This document shows, in pieces, positions 14,470 through 29,752 of a stretch of 64,000 nt of DNA (positions are counted from its first letter, which is position 1; each line of letters starts with the position of its first letter). The notes beneath the pieces were generated by a model. That model saw nothing but the letters and a program-made list of their open reading frames with translations, had not been told where the DNA came from and made no database searches. Origin of the DNA: Sipunculus nudus. Taxonomy: Eukaryota; Annelida; Sipuncula; Golfingiida; Sipunculidae. The position numbers were made by a program, and so were the translations under genes. The stretch covers positions 92,154,723 to 92,218,722 of the forward strand of contig CM049309.1 in the NCBI GenBank assembly GCA_026874595.1, given 5' to 3'.

Positions 14470-15983
14470 GATTAACAAGAATCTATGTACTAATGATATT
14501 TTAACATTTTTTTATCAATTGAGGTGATAACTGTTGACTGTATGACTATGATAAAAATGCATAATATTATATCGTCCTTTACTTCCCAAACATTAGCGTA
14601 GCCGATACATTATATTGCATTTCCATTAACCTATAATCAACACATCACTAAATAGTGACTTTATCAAAATACAATGTAATTCAAAACGGTACAATAGGCA
14701 CAGAGAACTACGGGTGAGCAGTTGAACACGGGACCATGCATGCACGCTTTACCATCGCCTTTGCTCCGTTATATATGCCGTTTCCCGAGAAAATTTGGAA
14801 ATATTGTCACTCATACTACTTATTTTTAATTCCAAGTGTATAACTGAAAAAATGAAGAAGTACTCATATTGTTCTTATACCAACTAACTTTATTTGATAT
14901 GATTCGTGAGCCCTGGATGCATGCGGAGGTTTGTGGAAAAATTTGCTTTTGTCATCTGAAGGTAACATTAACTGAATCTAGACTGCTCCTTGTATCTGCC
15001 TGCATGTAAGGTATGCAGCTCTGAGGATTGCTTACACACTATCATACCTTTAATGGTAGGAAAGCTAACACACTATAATACCTTTAACGGTGGAGAGCTA
15101 AAAATTATAATACCTTTGAAAATAGTTGAGCTCACACAATATAATACCTTTAACGATAGGAGAGCTAACACACCATAATACCTTTAATATCTAAACTGAG
15201 AAGGCAATCAAACTTTTCTTCTTCAATTTTTGTCTTGCCCAGTACAGGTAGGTAGATAGGCCCATATTGCACCTGATTTAAGTAGTATATATAGAATTAC
15301 TTAATTCAACATACCTCCTCATAATAAACCCATGCATATACATGTACATGATACATTAGCTCATGTAGAGTTGTTTAACAGTATTAAGTGTCGCAGTTCT
15401 CTTGAATTTAGGAATCTAATCTTATGCGACTATATAACAGAGCTGAATTGAGCATTCCATATTAAAGCACCTGTTATATCTGTGCAGGTCCATGGGTCGT
15501 TTAAACAGTATATAGCTCCATGGACTTTAGCTCATCTGATTTTAGTTGTTTAAACTCCGTATGTAATTTACCTCAATATTTTTATTTTTTGTACACTTTG
15601 TAATGATTTGTGTCATATGACCAAATGTTAAGTTCATTTTTCTGTTGGCCAGAGTAAAGACAGTGAAATTCAGTAAAATTCAGACATAAGGTTGGGTAAG
15701 AGATCTCAAACTAAATACATAAAGTATGCACATCTATAACATTGACTTTCATCAGAATATTTGCAAGAGTGAAGTATGATCAATATTGTACTGCCACAGT
15801 CTATCGCATGTATGTATAATGAATGTTTATACAGGATATGTATAAGCTCGAGGCGAGACAGTTTCTAGCTATAAGGTTGTGTGCGTGGACAGCCAGACAG
15901 TGTCTACAATGTACAGCTATAAGGTTGTTTGCGGGGATATAGCAGCTTAAACTTAAACGATCCGTCAAATAAAGACATTTCTC

Positions 15984-16049
<66 letters not shown>

Positions 16050-16478
16050 ACGGAAACAAATTACTCAGAGGAAAATATAAGTCGAAACCATGTCGGTGGT
16101 GCACAATTCCTGCGTTTCAACCGCTTCGCTGGATAAGAAAGCTTTACTAGCGAGACAGTTCGGTTCCCTTTTATGTCGCCCCGTAATACAACCCCTCTTA
16201 AGAGTGTTCTACTATCAGAACAAGATAAACTATCCTAGGAGTCACACTTTTGGTGAACTAGGTGCCTAGTAGGTGGCGCTTATTGCTCAATTACTTCAAA
16301 CCACCATTCACGGACGAGCCCCCGTTTGTTATGGAAAAAATTGCTCAGCGGAAAATATTTGGCCGATCCGGGATTCGAACCCATTTCGGTGGCGCAGAAG
16401 TCCGGCGTTTGAACTATACTTCGCTAGAAAAGCAGGCTTCACCAGCGAGACAGTTAGGTCCGCTTTTATTCCAACCCG

Positions 16479-16552
<74 letters not shown>

Positions 16553-17582
16553 CAATACATAAAAGCAACTTTCATATATAGATTTATTTTATATATCTAT
16601 TCACATATCAAAATAAATTTGCCGGACAAACATTTTATACAAATCAAAATATTCAGGGCACTCTACATTCTGACGTAGCCTTAATGCAAAACGCTGGTCG
16701 GTCGTGGGCACTATCATGTCAATTAACGACCCCATCTTCCCGCAACAGAAAAGACACCACTGCTGTCGTTACTGACCCGGCATGTTTCCTATACTTAGTT
16801 TCAGGAAACTGCAAATACCTGACCGATGAAAATTTTAAAATTGAGATAATATAGAGATTTTATTTCCACACTTTAATCAAAGTACGCGCATCCATGGAAC
16901 TGAGTCAAAATTACAACAAATTTCATCGAGTTCTGACATGCATGGTCAAGTTCAAGGCATATGAACTGTCAATAAATCTATACCGACATTCTGCTGGAGC
17001 TTTGGCTAGCCGGGGAGCAACGATCTACAAATGTCAACGTTAATGGCCTGAAATACGGTTTGTACCTGTACATGAACATAAAAAGCCGGATCTCTGTCTG
17101 ACTTTTCTCTCGTCCGTTGGTGGCTCTATTGATATAATCACGATCAGTGGGAGTTCTGTTTGTGGACGGATGTTTCAGCCACTGAGTTCTCAAGTTCTGA
17201 TACTTGGCGTACACTTGCTGTGTTCAGGATCAACATTTTGTTTACTCTGTCCACAGACCAGAACCGTACGTTTGTGTTCATAATCCTCGGGTAAGGACGC
17301 CATATATCAAAGCTGCCTGTAACGGAACACGGGGAGATATGGGGGCTTGATATATTGGACACTCCGCCACATGGGCGTCATTCCAAACAATATGAATCTG
17401 AATACACTAGCTGACAAAAAAAAAAAAAAAAAAAGCCGGGACCGTGCCCGATATTTAAACTTCCAAGCATGTGTGGTCCGTATACCTGATTTTTAAACCC
17501 ATCTGTGGTCCTTGGATTCCCACGTCGTTCGTAGAGTTAATTGCTTCACTTAACAGTGTGTCGTAGAGTACAGTGCTACCTA

Positions 17583-17660
<78 letters not shown>

Positions 17661-20600
17661 TTAATTCTTGAATTCCTGTCGTGTTATTCGTTTTTAGACT
17701 ATTTAGATTAAGACTACCCTTTAGTCTTTAATTTTTATAGCTGTTTTACTTGTTATATATTTTTATTTTACTAAAATCATCTTCAAAATTAGAATTTAAG
17801 ACCTTATACACAGGTGTGTCAGAACTTGGTTGAGAGAGATAAATATGTTGAATTTTATTTAGTAAAGATTTAGTGCATCTCAAATAGGTTCAATAATTCA
17901 AAATTCTGAGGAAAATTATTCAAAATTATGAACCTGTAATTGAAAAACACCAAATAAATACACACCTGCCGCTGGTAAATAGAGGCAGAAAGATATCACA
18001 TGCAGACGCATATCTCTGTTACATATATATATATGACACTGCTTTATACTTTGTCATACATTTTTCAGACATTTTGATACTTTTTCGTGTTAAAATTGTA
18101 CACCACTGGATAAAACCGGAAGTAACAGTACGAAAAGCACTGGACTGTAATGTGCAGAATGTAAAACTTTCAAGAAAACGACCTTTTCGATACAGGGCTA
18201 AGATACCTGAGCTGCTCATATCAGTGAAGTAATCCCTGGACGAATTATACCTTATTGTAGAGATCAACATGTCTCATTCTATGACATGTCATAGATCGAA
18301 GATTTTAGACTAATAAATGTCAAAGGTATGTGATGTTTATGAGAAGATAAAAGAGTAATATGATGAGGATTGTTATGTTATCATATAGTTAAATGTTACT
18401 GATATCAACATTAATATAATTAATGCTATTTTTATTATTGTGCATCTCTATTTACGTTTCATCGAATTACCGTAAATAAGAAAGACAAATCTATACACTG
18501 GTGCTACTTCGTACACTTTTTCTAGGTGGACGTATTTCGTCACTGTAAAATGCCCACGGACATAATTCTGGAACCTCAATTTTAGGCCTCCACGAGGAAA
18601 TAGTTGTTACCGTTATTACAAAGCGCACTCCTTTACTGAATGCTCAAGGATCTGTATAATTTGAGCTGTGATCAGCGTCGGTTCATGCCGGTGCCGTCGC
18701 TGTCTATATTTATATAAGCCTCGCCGTCGTGTAACAATACCAACTCCAGCCCTATTATTCAGCAATCGTTCGTGTACTGACTGAAACGCCAGACTAATTT
18801 TCCCGCTGATACGTGGGATAAAGGAAATTATAGTGTTCCCAAAGGCTGGAACCCCATTCCAGACTACATCTCTGCTCAGCCTTGACACTGCGACGTTACA
18901 CACTGCAAGGAAAAGGGGTGTGAGCCGTCTTGACTCCGACATTTTATAGACCAACTCTCTTTTATATCCTCCCACGCTTCTCGTCCCACGCCAAAGATGT
19001 TGCTAACGGAAAGCCAAGTTGATGACTGCCCATGATGGTGGTATCAGAACGTATGCAAGTAATGTGCATTTGACGGAGGTTATATATTCAACCCTGTTTG
19101 GTCGTTTGCTTATTTAGTTGTCTGCGTATATGATATGAACAAGAATAGAGTTCATTGACCTTTGAGAGGATCGAAAACTTTTTATACTGGTCGCCCTAGA
19201 GATATCAGCTTACTGAAATTGTGTCATTCAAGAAAGCCAACCAACCGGGCTAACATGGCACAAAGTGGTGGAGAGGGATGAACAAGTCTGCCAGTTCCCG
19301 GTGAAAGTGGAAGGAACATGCATGCAAATGCCCTTTAATAACCCTACATTTTGTAACTTTTTATTATGATGATATTGTATTTCTTCAGAAATGTGCAGAA
19401 AAACCTTAATTCCAGAAAATATTCATATTATAATGAAAGCCAGATATATCCAAATAATGACAAATTAACGGGCTAACATGCTGCTGAGGTAAATTATGGA
19501 GCTGGCCATGGAGACGACGCTGTTAAATCTGACAATAGAACATCCCGCAGAGTGGTTTTTATAAGGGAGACCCAGATATGTCAACAGGAAATGAAATGCT
19601 GATGACATATTTAATGTTTACTCAAAGGAACAAGACATGTGACCGTGCTTAAAGTGAAAACTGAACTTAATCTCTGTGTACACGCGATGTCTGTAGGTAA
19701 AGCGCTGAAGTAACCAAATCGGATTTCCGGTTTGAAGGGTTTCATCTGTCTACTGCATTCCTAATTATAAAAGCCGTTTTAGATTTAATATAACAAGATT
19801 TATTTTTTATTATAACGTTCTTCAGGGAAGCCAGAAGGCCATCTCCGCTGTTACGGGGCCCTGTGCTATGAGCAGAATACAATTATAAAATGCATTATGT
19901 GTAATAATAATTACACCTGACTTCCTTGTTCAAAGAATCTCAAAGGCGGTTATTATGTTTCCATAAACAAGTAAATAATATATGGAAGTTAATATACTGG
20001 CGGCCCCTAACACTACATGAGGCGGGAATGGTGTACTTGTGTGCGTGAGCTTGAACATCAGTTTGTTTAATAATAAGAATATTATTGATACTGGTTTGTA
20101 TATTAATTTTAATATACGTGAAAAGGATTGGTGTCTTTCTTTAATTTTAAAGTCTAGCTTCTTGTTCGCGTCATATCGACCCCCTAGCATTACGACCAGG
20201 TTACTAGCGCCAGAGTGTCATGACATCTATGTCTGAGGAACGCATTAATGGAGATGCAAATATTTTCGTCATTTCTGACAACGCTTCATGGCCTACAGGT
20301 ACACTGTCAACCAACATAAACGAGACCAATCGTTAGCATTTTTTGTGTATTTTCTTATAATATCAAACATGAGCGAGAAAAGTTCCGTTTTAACCCAGCA
20401 CATTGGTAAACCCTATGGCGTGTTTGTTTAATTTATGACCGCATGAACACAAGCATGGCTCGCACGGGTTACAAGACGCAGGCAGCTTGCAGGCGATACA
20501 GGAAATGACCTGTGTCCATGGAGACGGTGTTTCAGTTTGGGTTGTAAGCTCACATGTACACTGTTATGTAAATTCATTATTTTTAGCAAAATATTGAGAT

Positions 20601-23600
20601 TATGGGCCGTTTACCACGATATGAATGCAACCTGATGCAAGACCACTGCGATACATTCCTAGATATAACTTGTATCACGACTCGAGTAGGCTTACCAGCC
20701 CAATTATCCGATTGCCTACTGAGTCGGGTTACCACGGCTAGCACCTTGTAGGCTTATCCAAATGGTAACTACCTGACAGGACGACCTATCTTTGGAAATA
20801 ACGTTCACGCTTTCTCTGTCTATATTTATGGAGATGGTCGGCATGCAGACACCCGACATAGTACCGGTTTTCATTTACCAGGTAGCCCGCCACCAGTCGC
20901 AATACCGGCTGAGCGGGCTCCTAGACTAGATAAGCGTCCGATTGGTATAAATCGAGAAACTGTCAGAACAAAAAAAAAGTCCCGGAAACTATATATACAT
21001 TGAGGCCGTATAATGTGTGTCATAACATCCACCATGAGTCCTATCTTGGTTATATTTGGGATGGAGCATGCGATGAGGCAGACATCTGTGCATGTTAGTG
21101 CTGGAAGGATGAGGCAGACATCTGTGTATGTTAGTGATGGCAGGATTGCTCAGGGACTCTGATTACTCGTGTCTGAACACAGGATGTTAGTGCTGGCAGG
21201 ATTGCTCAGGGACTCTGATTACTCGTGTCTGAACACAGGATGTTAGTGCTGGCAGGATTGCTCAGGGACCCTGATTACTCGTGTCTGAACACAGGATGTT
21301 AGTGCTGGCAGGATTGCTCAGGGACTCTGATTACTCGTGTCTGAACACAGGATGTTAGTGCTGGCAGGATTGCTCAGGGACTCTGATTACTCGTGTCTGA
21401 ACACAGGATGTTAGTGCTGGCAGGATTGCTCAGGGACTCTGATTACTCGTGTCTGAGTTGGATGTACATGTATTTTCATTCACGTATTTGTTAATCTAAT
21501 CATGCCTTCTCAGAAATATGGTGTACATTTATCTTAATATGCATTTCCAACTGAAATCTAAACCCATCACGTCAGCACATGCAAAGGTCAAACTTGAAGA
21601 AGACGTTAGAATTTTCGTTGCAGAGAGCTGCGCATGCTCGAGCTCGAGTCGGGTGATGTAGTATACATGTATAAATGTATCTACATCGAGTGCTGGAATC
21701 CATTATTTGCCAGCCGCTTCAGTCCTAGCTTGATCTTTCTATTTCCATAAATAGCCGTGGTGATAGTAGCGAAAATTTTAACTTCGATTCAGTTCTCTCA
21801 TCTTTTCGGAACTATTACATTTTGGACTGAATTGGATACGAGCACATGTAAGAAACAAGCGATACGCCGGGATCATGCGCGAGACGTCTATACATTCTCA
21901 AAACCAGACACCCGATTCATCGAATCCGATCATAAGCAGATCCTTGGGGAGGGTTCAGACTCCCCCCCCCCCCTTTTTTTTCATCCAATGCAACCTTTTT
22001 TTAAAGGGATTCAGACCAATTTTTGCGGCTTGGACCCCCCCCCCCCTTTTCGCACCTATGGCCCTTTATTAGGTTTTCTCATTGGTCTTCCCGGGTTGGA
22101 CCCCTCCTTTTTATAAATCCTGGATCCGCCAATGCCGATCATCTCCCGGACAACGCGACTACTTTAATGATTGCCTGCTGAACGTCCAACGTGAAGTCAT
22201 CTTTTCCAGTCTGCCGTTATCATTTTGTTTATACTGGTAAGGTAGAGCCATACCGAGTTGGACCGCCACTCTCTATATAATTTTCATCCATGAACATACA
22301 GCCAAATCCCTGATTTTTGGTTGAACATGAGTAAAGTTATTTCCTAATTAATAACTCTACAAGAATTCCGAATTAATTAAAAAATGAATGAATATTATTT
22401 CCCCCAGCGATTAGCAGATGGTTTATATTTGCACCGTATATATGCAGATCCACAAGTGAAGAAAAACAAATGTTTTCGTGGATCAACTAAAACAGCTTTC
22501 AAATGCATACAACGTATAATCCTTTACAGATAAATTGCATTGCACATACATTCATTGCATATATATTGTAGTGTGCACGATCCATTTGCACCAAGAAGGC
22601 GTACAAACTGTCGGATGCCGTTCATTCTGGCACTTCCTATCCGCCTGGAATATGAATGCGCAGGCAGAAACTGCACGGGAGATGTTAGGGCCCTCTAAAC
22701 ATATATCAGAAATGCACAGTAGATCAAAGTACGCTGTCAGAAATCTTTTTCGTTATCATCGAATGTAGCTGTGTGTGGATGTCACCGATACGGATGGAAA
22801 TATAAATGAAAACTGATGTGAGATGAAAAGAAAGTGAAAGGGAAGGCATACAGGACAACAGTATTCAGTGTACAGGGCATGTGGGCATTAACGGTACGCG
22901 AGGGGATTATTGGTACGTCAACATCACCACCATCGTGTGATTACCGTATATATATATATATATATATATATATGTTCAACCGATGTATTTTACATTATCA
23001 ATCATAAACAGAATCAGGTGGAAAATTGTGGCTCCTCCGAAAATGTGCAAAGGGTTATTTTCTACATGGTAGAAAGGTAATTCCATCCTACAGGTGCTAG
23101 AAACGAATTATAAAAAGAAGAAATAACTGCCTTCCTGGTATTTAAATGGAAGAAACCTGGCGGAAATGGTAAAAATCTCTCGCAGTCAGATCAAACCTGT
23201 TACATTATAGTTAAATTTGCGAAAATGTAATTACATCTATTGTGACACCTGGCCCCTTGTTATATGTGTACTGTCGTCTTTGCATGACGTATAACTTTTA
23301 TACTGTAAATTATATTAAATAATTACTTCCAGTGAAAATGAGTCATGTACTATAGACATAAGGTGATTTGCCTGAGTTAAAGTTTTTAGTCAGTTTTTAG
23401 CCTGTCGTTTTTTTATTTAAATGCTGTGAAATATAGTTAAAGCTGGTTTCATATTGGAATGTTTAGCGGTCTCGCGCTGCCTCAGTTCAAAATCTTTTTG
23501 GTTGAGAGTGCCCAAATGACCGCAGACAGAGTGGATCAGCTGGGACTGTAGTGACAGGCTTTGCTCGGAAATTACCAATCACATCTCTGGATGTCGGATT

Positions 23601-26600
23601 CCTCCGTTGACACTAAACGAATCTCCAACCGAGATAGAACAAGAAAGGAGAAACGGGAAATTGTACTCTGTTACACAAATTTCAAATGCACCAAGACCGT
23701 AGGAATAACCGCCATTCAATTGTTTGAAACCTTGAGAACATAGCGAGTTGCAATATAGCGTAGGAACAGTAAAAAAATCCATCTATATACTAGGCTAGCG
23801 ATGATATTTGGAAAAATTAAAAAAAGGCAATCAACGGTCAGGGCAAGGGCCGTTTGGAAAGTATACAATAAAGTAAAGGTGGCAATAACTCCTCTCTGTG
23901 GACATTGTGGTGTTTAATAATGTGCATACAGTATACCCAGCCTGGCCCCCATGCAACCAGGGCATTGGCTTTACAAATTCTGTTCTCCATTAACATCGAA
24001 ACTCGCAGCACCAGGGTAATAATGGGAATAATTGGCATAATGCTTGTATGTTAAGTATCCTCCGGTATGCTAAAGACAGGCTGGATTTATCAGGATAGCA
24101 TTGTCTAGGAGTACACGCGCATGAAACCATGGCAACACTAGGTAACCGTAAGACATTTTTAACATTTTACTGAAGGATGCATGGTATATTTTGCAAGAAA
24201 TGAGGTTTTAACAAAAAAGAGGGTGTGATCGAGACATACTCAGACAGAATGGCATTGATCATCTTATGATGTTGTGGAAGTTGTCATACATACCCTTTGC
24301 ATGGGAGGGGGAATATTCGGAACAATCTCGTGCGATCATTTCATTTGATGACAATATTTGTTTAGTTTTTTTCCCATTTACAGTTGCACACTCTTGTCAC
24401 ATGGACCACGTGCCCTTCACTTAACTAAGACTTAATACGAAACAAATATTAATATCAGTAGACATGTTTCTTGATATCATTTAACTGCTCATCGTTCATT
24501 TTTGTTTCGTAAATCATTGTTCCTAGATCAATTGGCGTCTCAAATATGTATGGAGTTATGAGCCGTTTCAACATAAGTACCGTATATTTCAATGCAAGAG
24601 TCTAGTCGGGCCTTATGCATATGCACTGTTGAATAAATATACCATTATATTACGACATTTTGTTCAACTGATGCTACATTTCAGGGAGATAGTGACACAG
24701 GAGAAAAATAAACATCTATAAATAACAAAGTGTGCATACACGCAGAGAATTACCGCCTCGCCACATAGACCCACACACCGGTAGCCATGGCAACATTCGA
24801 TAATATGCATGCATCATTTAGCTCTACATATTACACGGTGCAAAAATATTTGTGATCGAGCTGATTAGGTTTTTTGCTCATATGTGAGTGTATGCTTGCG
24901 CGCACACACACACACACATATGTATGATATGTGTGTAAATGCCATACATGTATACCCCATATGTATGTGTGTGTGCGTATTTAAGTGCATGAATGCTTTA
25001 CAAGCGTACGTGATGTTTTCTTGGTAAAAGGACTAAATTTAAACAAAAATAAGGTTCAGTTTAGCATCAAATATTCAAAACAAAGACCCGGTTCAAGCTT
25101 AACTGAACGAGAGCAGCTGGAACTACAAATTAAGTCAGCAATACAAGTTGATGCATCAGTGTACGGGATCTATGTGTACAGAGTGGAACAAGCCAGCATA
25201 TTCCTAAGTATTAGGTGAAGCTTATACTTCTGCCCGTGGGAAATAGCTTTAATGCATTCACAAGTGGCCATCAAAGAATCGATATTTCATTCAGCTGCCC
25301 CAGGGACCCCAATCTAGAAAAAGAACGAAGGCCACCGACTCTATGTTGTGGCGAGATGAAAGACGCTTCTGAAAGGAATAAAGGAGCGCGTTGTGAGGTG
25401 GCGGTGTTAACAGGTGGCGTTATGGCGGATAGCGGGTACTTGGGCGCACGTATATCTCACGTAATGAGTGACGCGGTTATGACGTGACCAGCCTATCCAA
25501 CACTTTGTAGCATTTGGTTTGATTTATTCGACTACTCGTGGTATTCAGGAACAGTTCCGCTGGTGATTTCTCCAGCTGCACGGCGGTTTTCATGATGTAT
25601 GTGAATACACTGACAACAAACCCAAATCGTGTAAATGATGATTTCCTATCTGTCTGCCTGCTCTGACATGTCATTTCTAAGCGCCACCTGTGGGATATTG
25701 TGCAAACTTCTCTTAATCTTTACATTTTACTAACTAGTATGATTTTATATTTGAATCTAGGATTTTTTTACATATCAGTAAACACAAGCCCAGTCTTTGT
25801 CGTATATATACAGGATTTAATGTTTGTTCCAAAGGTGGTAAAAGGGTAACATTGAACATAAATGAAAGCAGAAACTGATATAAGCGTTATTGCTGAACAC
25901 TACTTCTGAGTAAGGCGACAGTCATCATCAGCATGAAGGGCAATAGTCCGAACGCAATTAAACATTTATCCTTGGAGGAACTTTTTCCAAACACTTACTT
26001 ATGTCATAAAATCTTAGCGTATAAAGTTATATTATCAAACAGAAATGTTTAAAATTAATCTAAATCTACAGGGTTTTCAGTCACTGAAGTAATCGGTTAA
26101 TGAGGGACTGCTGGTCCCTAAATATCGATATAAATGGTCGTTTTCTGTTGTATTACTGCATAATGATATTGTGATCCAAATAACATTTAATATTCAGACC
26201 AAACCAAATTGATATCAGCTTATCTTTGGTGCGCATTTTGAAGAACTAGTTTTTCACAAATTCCATACCCTTGTAAACCCCTGTATTCAGTAAAGCCCTG
26301 TTCCTTTTCATTTCGTGATCAGCGACAGAGACAGATTCAGGCGTCATGACGACGACCCCGCGTTATGTATGATATATAGGACGTGTTCTGATGACGTTTC
26401 AGATGTGGTGATGACGCCATTGAAGACGGACCATGCTGGAAACGTGATCAAGGTGGAGCGTCTGACTGAGAGCAACCTCGGGTCGGACCAGGTGCAGCAC
26501 ATCGCGGGAGGACCATACAAAGGCATCGTCATCAGCAAGAAGGCCAATGGTAATAAGCATTAGGAAGTGGCCATATTCTATATAAGTGGCGGATAAACAA

Positions 26601-26781
26601 GAAACCATCGAGGAATGCGCCCATGTCTGGAGTCTAGAATCAAAATTTATGATAATAAAAGTTTATAAAAAATTGACCGGCCATGTATCACTAGCGGATA
26701 AACAAAGATGTCATCGAGGAATGTGCCCCTATCTACAGTGTACGCAAACAAATGAAATTTCATTTACATAAGAAAGCTGAA

Positions 26782-26831
<50 letters not shown>

Positions 26832-29691
26832 TTAATAATAATAATAATTCCGCATGAATCCATATTTATATATGTAATTTGAATAACAAATATAAAATAA
26901 AGCGACTCTTTCGATTACAGAGGTACCAGAAACACTAATGCCTGAGGCCCACCGGGAGTTTAACGTGGACATGTTAGACCCAAAAGGTCAAGACGACACC
27001 GCTATGGTCAGGGTGAGTATAGTGACAGATCTCTCTCTCCCTCTCACACACACATACACACAAAACATCAGCATCGTACATGCAGCAGCAGCACCTGATC
27101 GCATCTGTGTGTGTCTTTTTGTACTAACAATAATGAAGGATTGCAAAGAAGGCGTTTTTTTAAATCTGAAATTGAAAAGCAAATATAAGATTTAATTGCA
27201 TATTTCTATAGGAACCACCAGCATGACATGAATTTATTATTAGTCTTTACTTACAGGACAATTGGTTTTTACTTGGCATTATTTAACTTTGTCGAAGCCC
27301 ATGTACCAGTATGTCTCGACAGTAATTTACAAACTCACTATGTAAATATTCTAATAGTCTCATTATATTCTGACATGAATATTTTGTAACAAATATTATC
27401 ATACGATTGCCTTCAGGGTCTCCATGTATAATCTCAATATATTTAAAGTTGCCGCAACCGCAGCAGTAAGAACACCTGGCGCCGACTATTTTTTTACAAA
27501 ATGATCGTGATATTTATGAATTGCACGGTGTTTTTTTTTTTTTTATAGGAAAAACGAATTTTACGGTTCTGGTTTATGAAAACGGCTGACGTCAACAGAG
27601 AAGGCACCGCAGAAATGTTCTTCAAGAAGGTAGTCAATCCAGATAATTTCCCTAGAGGTATGTTAAAAGACAACACACACACACACACATATCATTGAGA
27701 TTGTATCTTCTTTTCTTGGTCTTACCTGTGTCGGGGGGGGGGGGGGGATTTGAAAACGTTTTCGTATATGTAAACATTCGTACACTTTTTTCTGTTTTTC
27801 TTTAAACAGTATATTTATAAGACAGCATTGATGCGATAAATACTTTGTTTTGCAAACATAGCTTAAAAAGGGACATTACATGTTCGAGAAAACATTTTAT
27901 CATTTTTCACTTTCAGGGTACTATAATTCATGATCATCACCTCTTATAAGTATATAAACATGATACATGTATGTTAATAAAATGTTTTTAGAATATATCG
28001 AAGTATTTATGTTTAGTGACCAGCAGGTTTTAATTCTTAGTAATAACTTTTGACAGATTCAATTCGATTTGTTATCCGGGTGCTCAACCTCGTAAAACAA
28101 TTCCCTGATATAAAGAAAATAGAGTTGGAAATGAGACCGCTGACGTCAGAGGAACAAACCGAGAGGGCTGATTACGTCATAACCAAGCAAGTGACACAGA
28201 TCAGTCACGTGACCGCGAGTCATACCAGTCAGGACGACTACCACTCTCACCAGGCTGACCAAACCGGCGAGTCTCACGGCGAGATCAACGGCCAGTATAG
28301 TGAGTAATCTGACAAGCACTGAAAGAGCACAGACCTCCGCCATTACCGAAAACAAAAAAATAATGCTTCCATATCCGAGTCTAGGTCACCTATAAAAAAT
28401 CAAATCAGCTTCTCTGTGCTTCATGAAAACCCATCAATACTTGGGTAGCATAGGTACAAACACATAAATACACTTATAGTTTGATGAAAATAAAACCTAC
28501 AATGAACTTTATTTTGGAGGGGAGAAGTAAAGAGGACCTTGTGGTAATGACTGATCTATGTTTCCTAATCTTTGGTGGATTTTTCACGCATATTTAACAA
28601 AGGGATTTTCAATCAGAGAAGCCAACTGGACAAAAAATTTTATTCCCCGTTTTGGATTTGTAGACTCGCTAATTAATAAGTAAACAAAGTATTTCGTGTG
28701 GATTTACATCAAGAGCCTTATACAGGTCACAAACAGAAAGGATTTTTCAGGAAAGATTACTTGAAAAACAAAGAAAATATACAAAAAAATATATATTAGT
28801 TATATACTAAAATATAGCACATGTGACCATGCATATATGTGTTATTGTATTTATTTTTTTCCTATTTATATTATCTGTGGTACTAATTTGGGTATAATAG
28901 TAGCATAGTAGACGTAATAGTTTTTGTTGGTAAACTATTCCTGTTGTTGATCACATGATGTTATAGCGAGTTTGCATAAAATATACCAAAGAACATCTGA
29001 AAATTATTATAAATCCTATTAACGATAGATATGTCACACTATGACCCTTGTCACAGGTGGAGACCATGCCTCTGAAGAGTATGGGTCCACGCTGGAGAGA
29101 GCACGAACAGCCCAGGACGACGCCATGCTGCTCAAGGAGGAAGGGCTCAGTGACGCCACCTATGAAGAAGCATTGGAAGCTGCCGGCAGCAGTAGGTCTC
29201 GTTGGAATTTAGCAGGCACCAGTCAATGAATATGTACAATCAGTGTCATTTATTCCATATACCTCAAACTTTCTTTCAAGACATTTTAGTTTTTTTCAGT
29301 GTAATCCTGTAAAATTAAAAGTAGTTCTTTACTATGTCAAAGACATTGTAGCAGTAAGAATATACCACACTTACCACAATGCGATCACAGATTGTTTTTT
29401 TATAAATTTAGGAACTCAATCCAAATAACGTTTACTACTTAGTCCCTTTCCGTTTAGTTCCCTTTTATTGATTTTCTTTTATAACTTTTCAAAATATACT
29501 GATCATTCTGTCTTGGCAGCCTCCCTGGCGGCGACACCTAGTGGCGCTGAGAGAATTCGTAAGAGTCAGCTAGGTTCTCCCACGTCAGACAAATCCAAAC
29601 TGCTGGTCTGGCTGGCAAAGAGACAGAGAGTCCTCACACTGATAGAAGACGCCTACCCTAACGCCGTATCTCTTACCGACATCATAAGGTA

Positions 29692-29752
<61 letters not shown>

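Larger units (their letters stand above)
7811..26402 (+). other. Intron 1 (18.6 kb, repeat-rich)
   Basis: Runs from donor GTAGGT to acceptor ACGTTTCAG. It contains most of the window's microsatellites, two SINE-like copies, a MITE copy, a 56-bp minisatellite and one dispersed-element copy, each listed separately. No internal coding exon is convincing. A candidate alternative first exon at 25422-25449 is described separately. Confidence 0.7.

Noticed and set aside
16360-16440. Functional tRNA gene on the minus strand
   Set aside because: B box and T-arm are good, but the acceptor stem cannot be formed convincingly and a second, longer homologous copy shows it is part of a SINE-like repeat.
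18616-18975. 119-codon minus-strand frame as an intronic gene
   Set aside because: No domain, low-quality sequence pattern, no partner exons; length is within chance for this composition.
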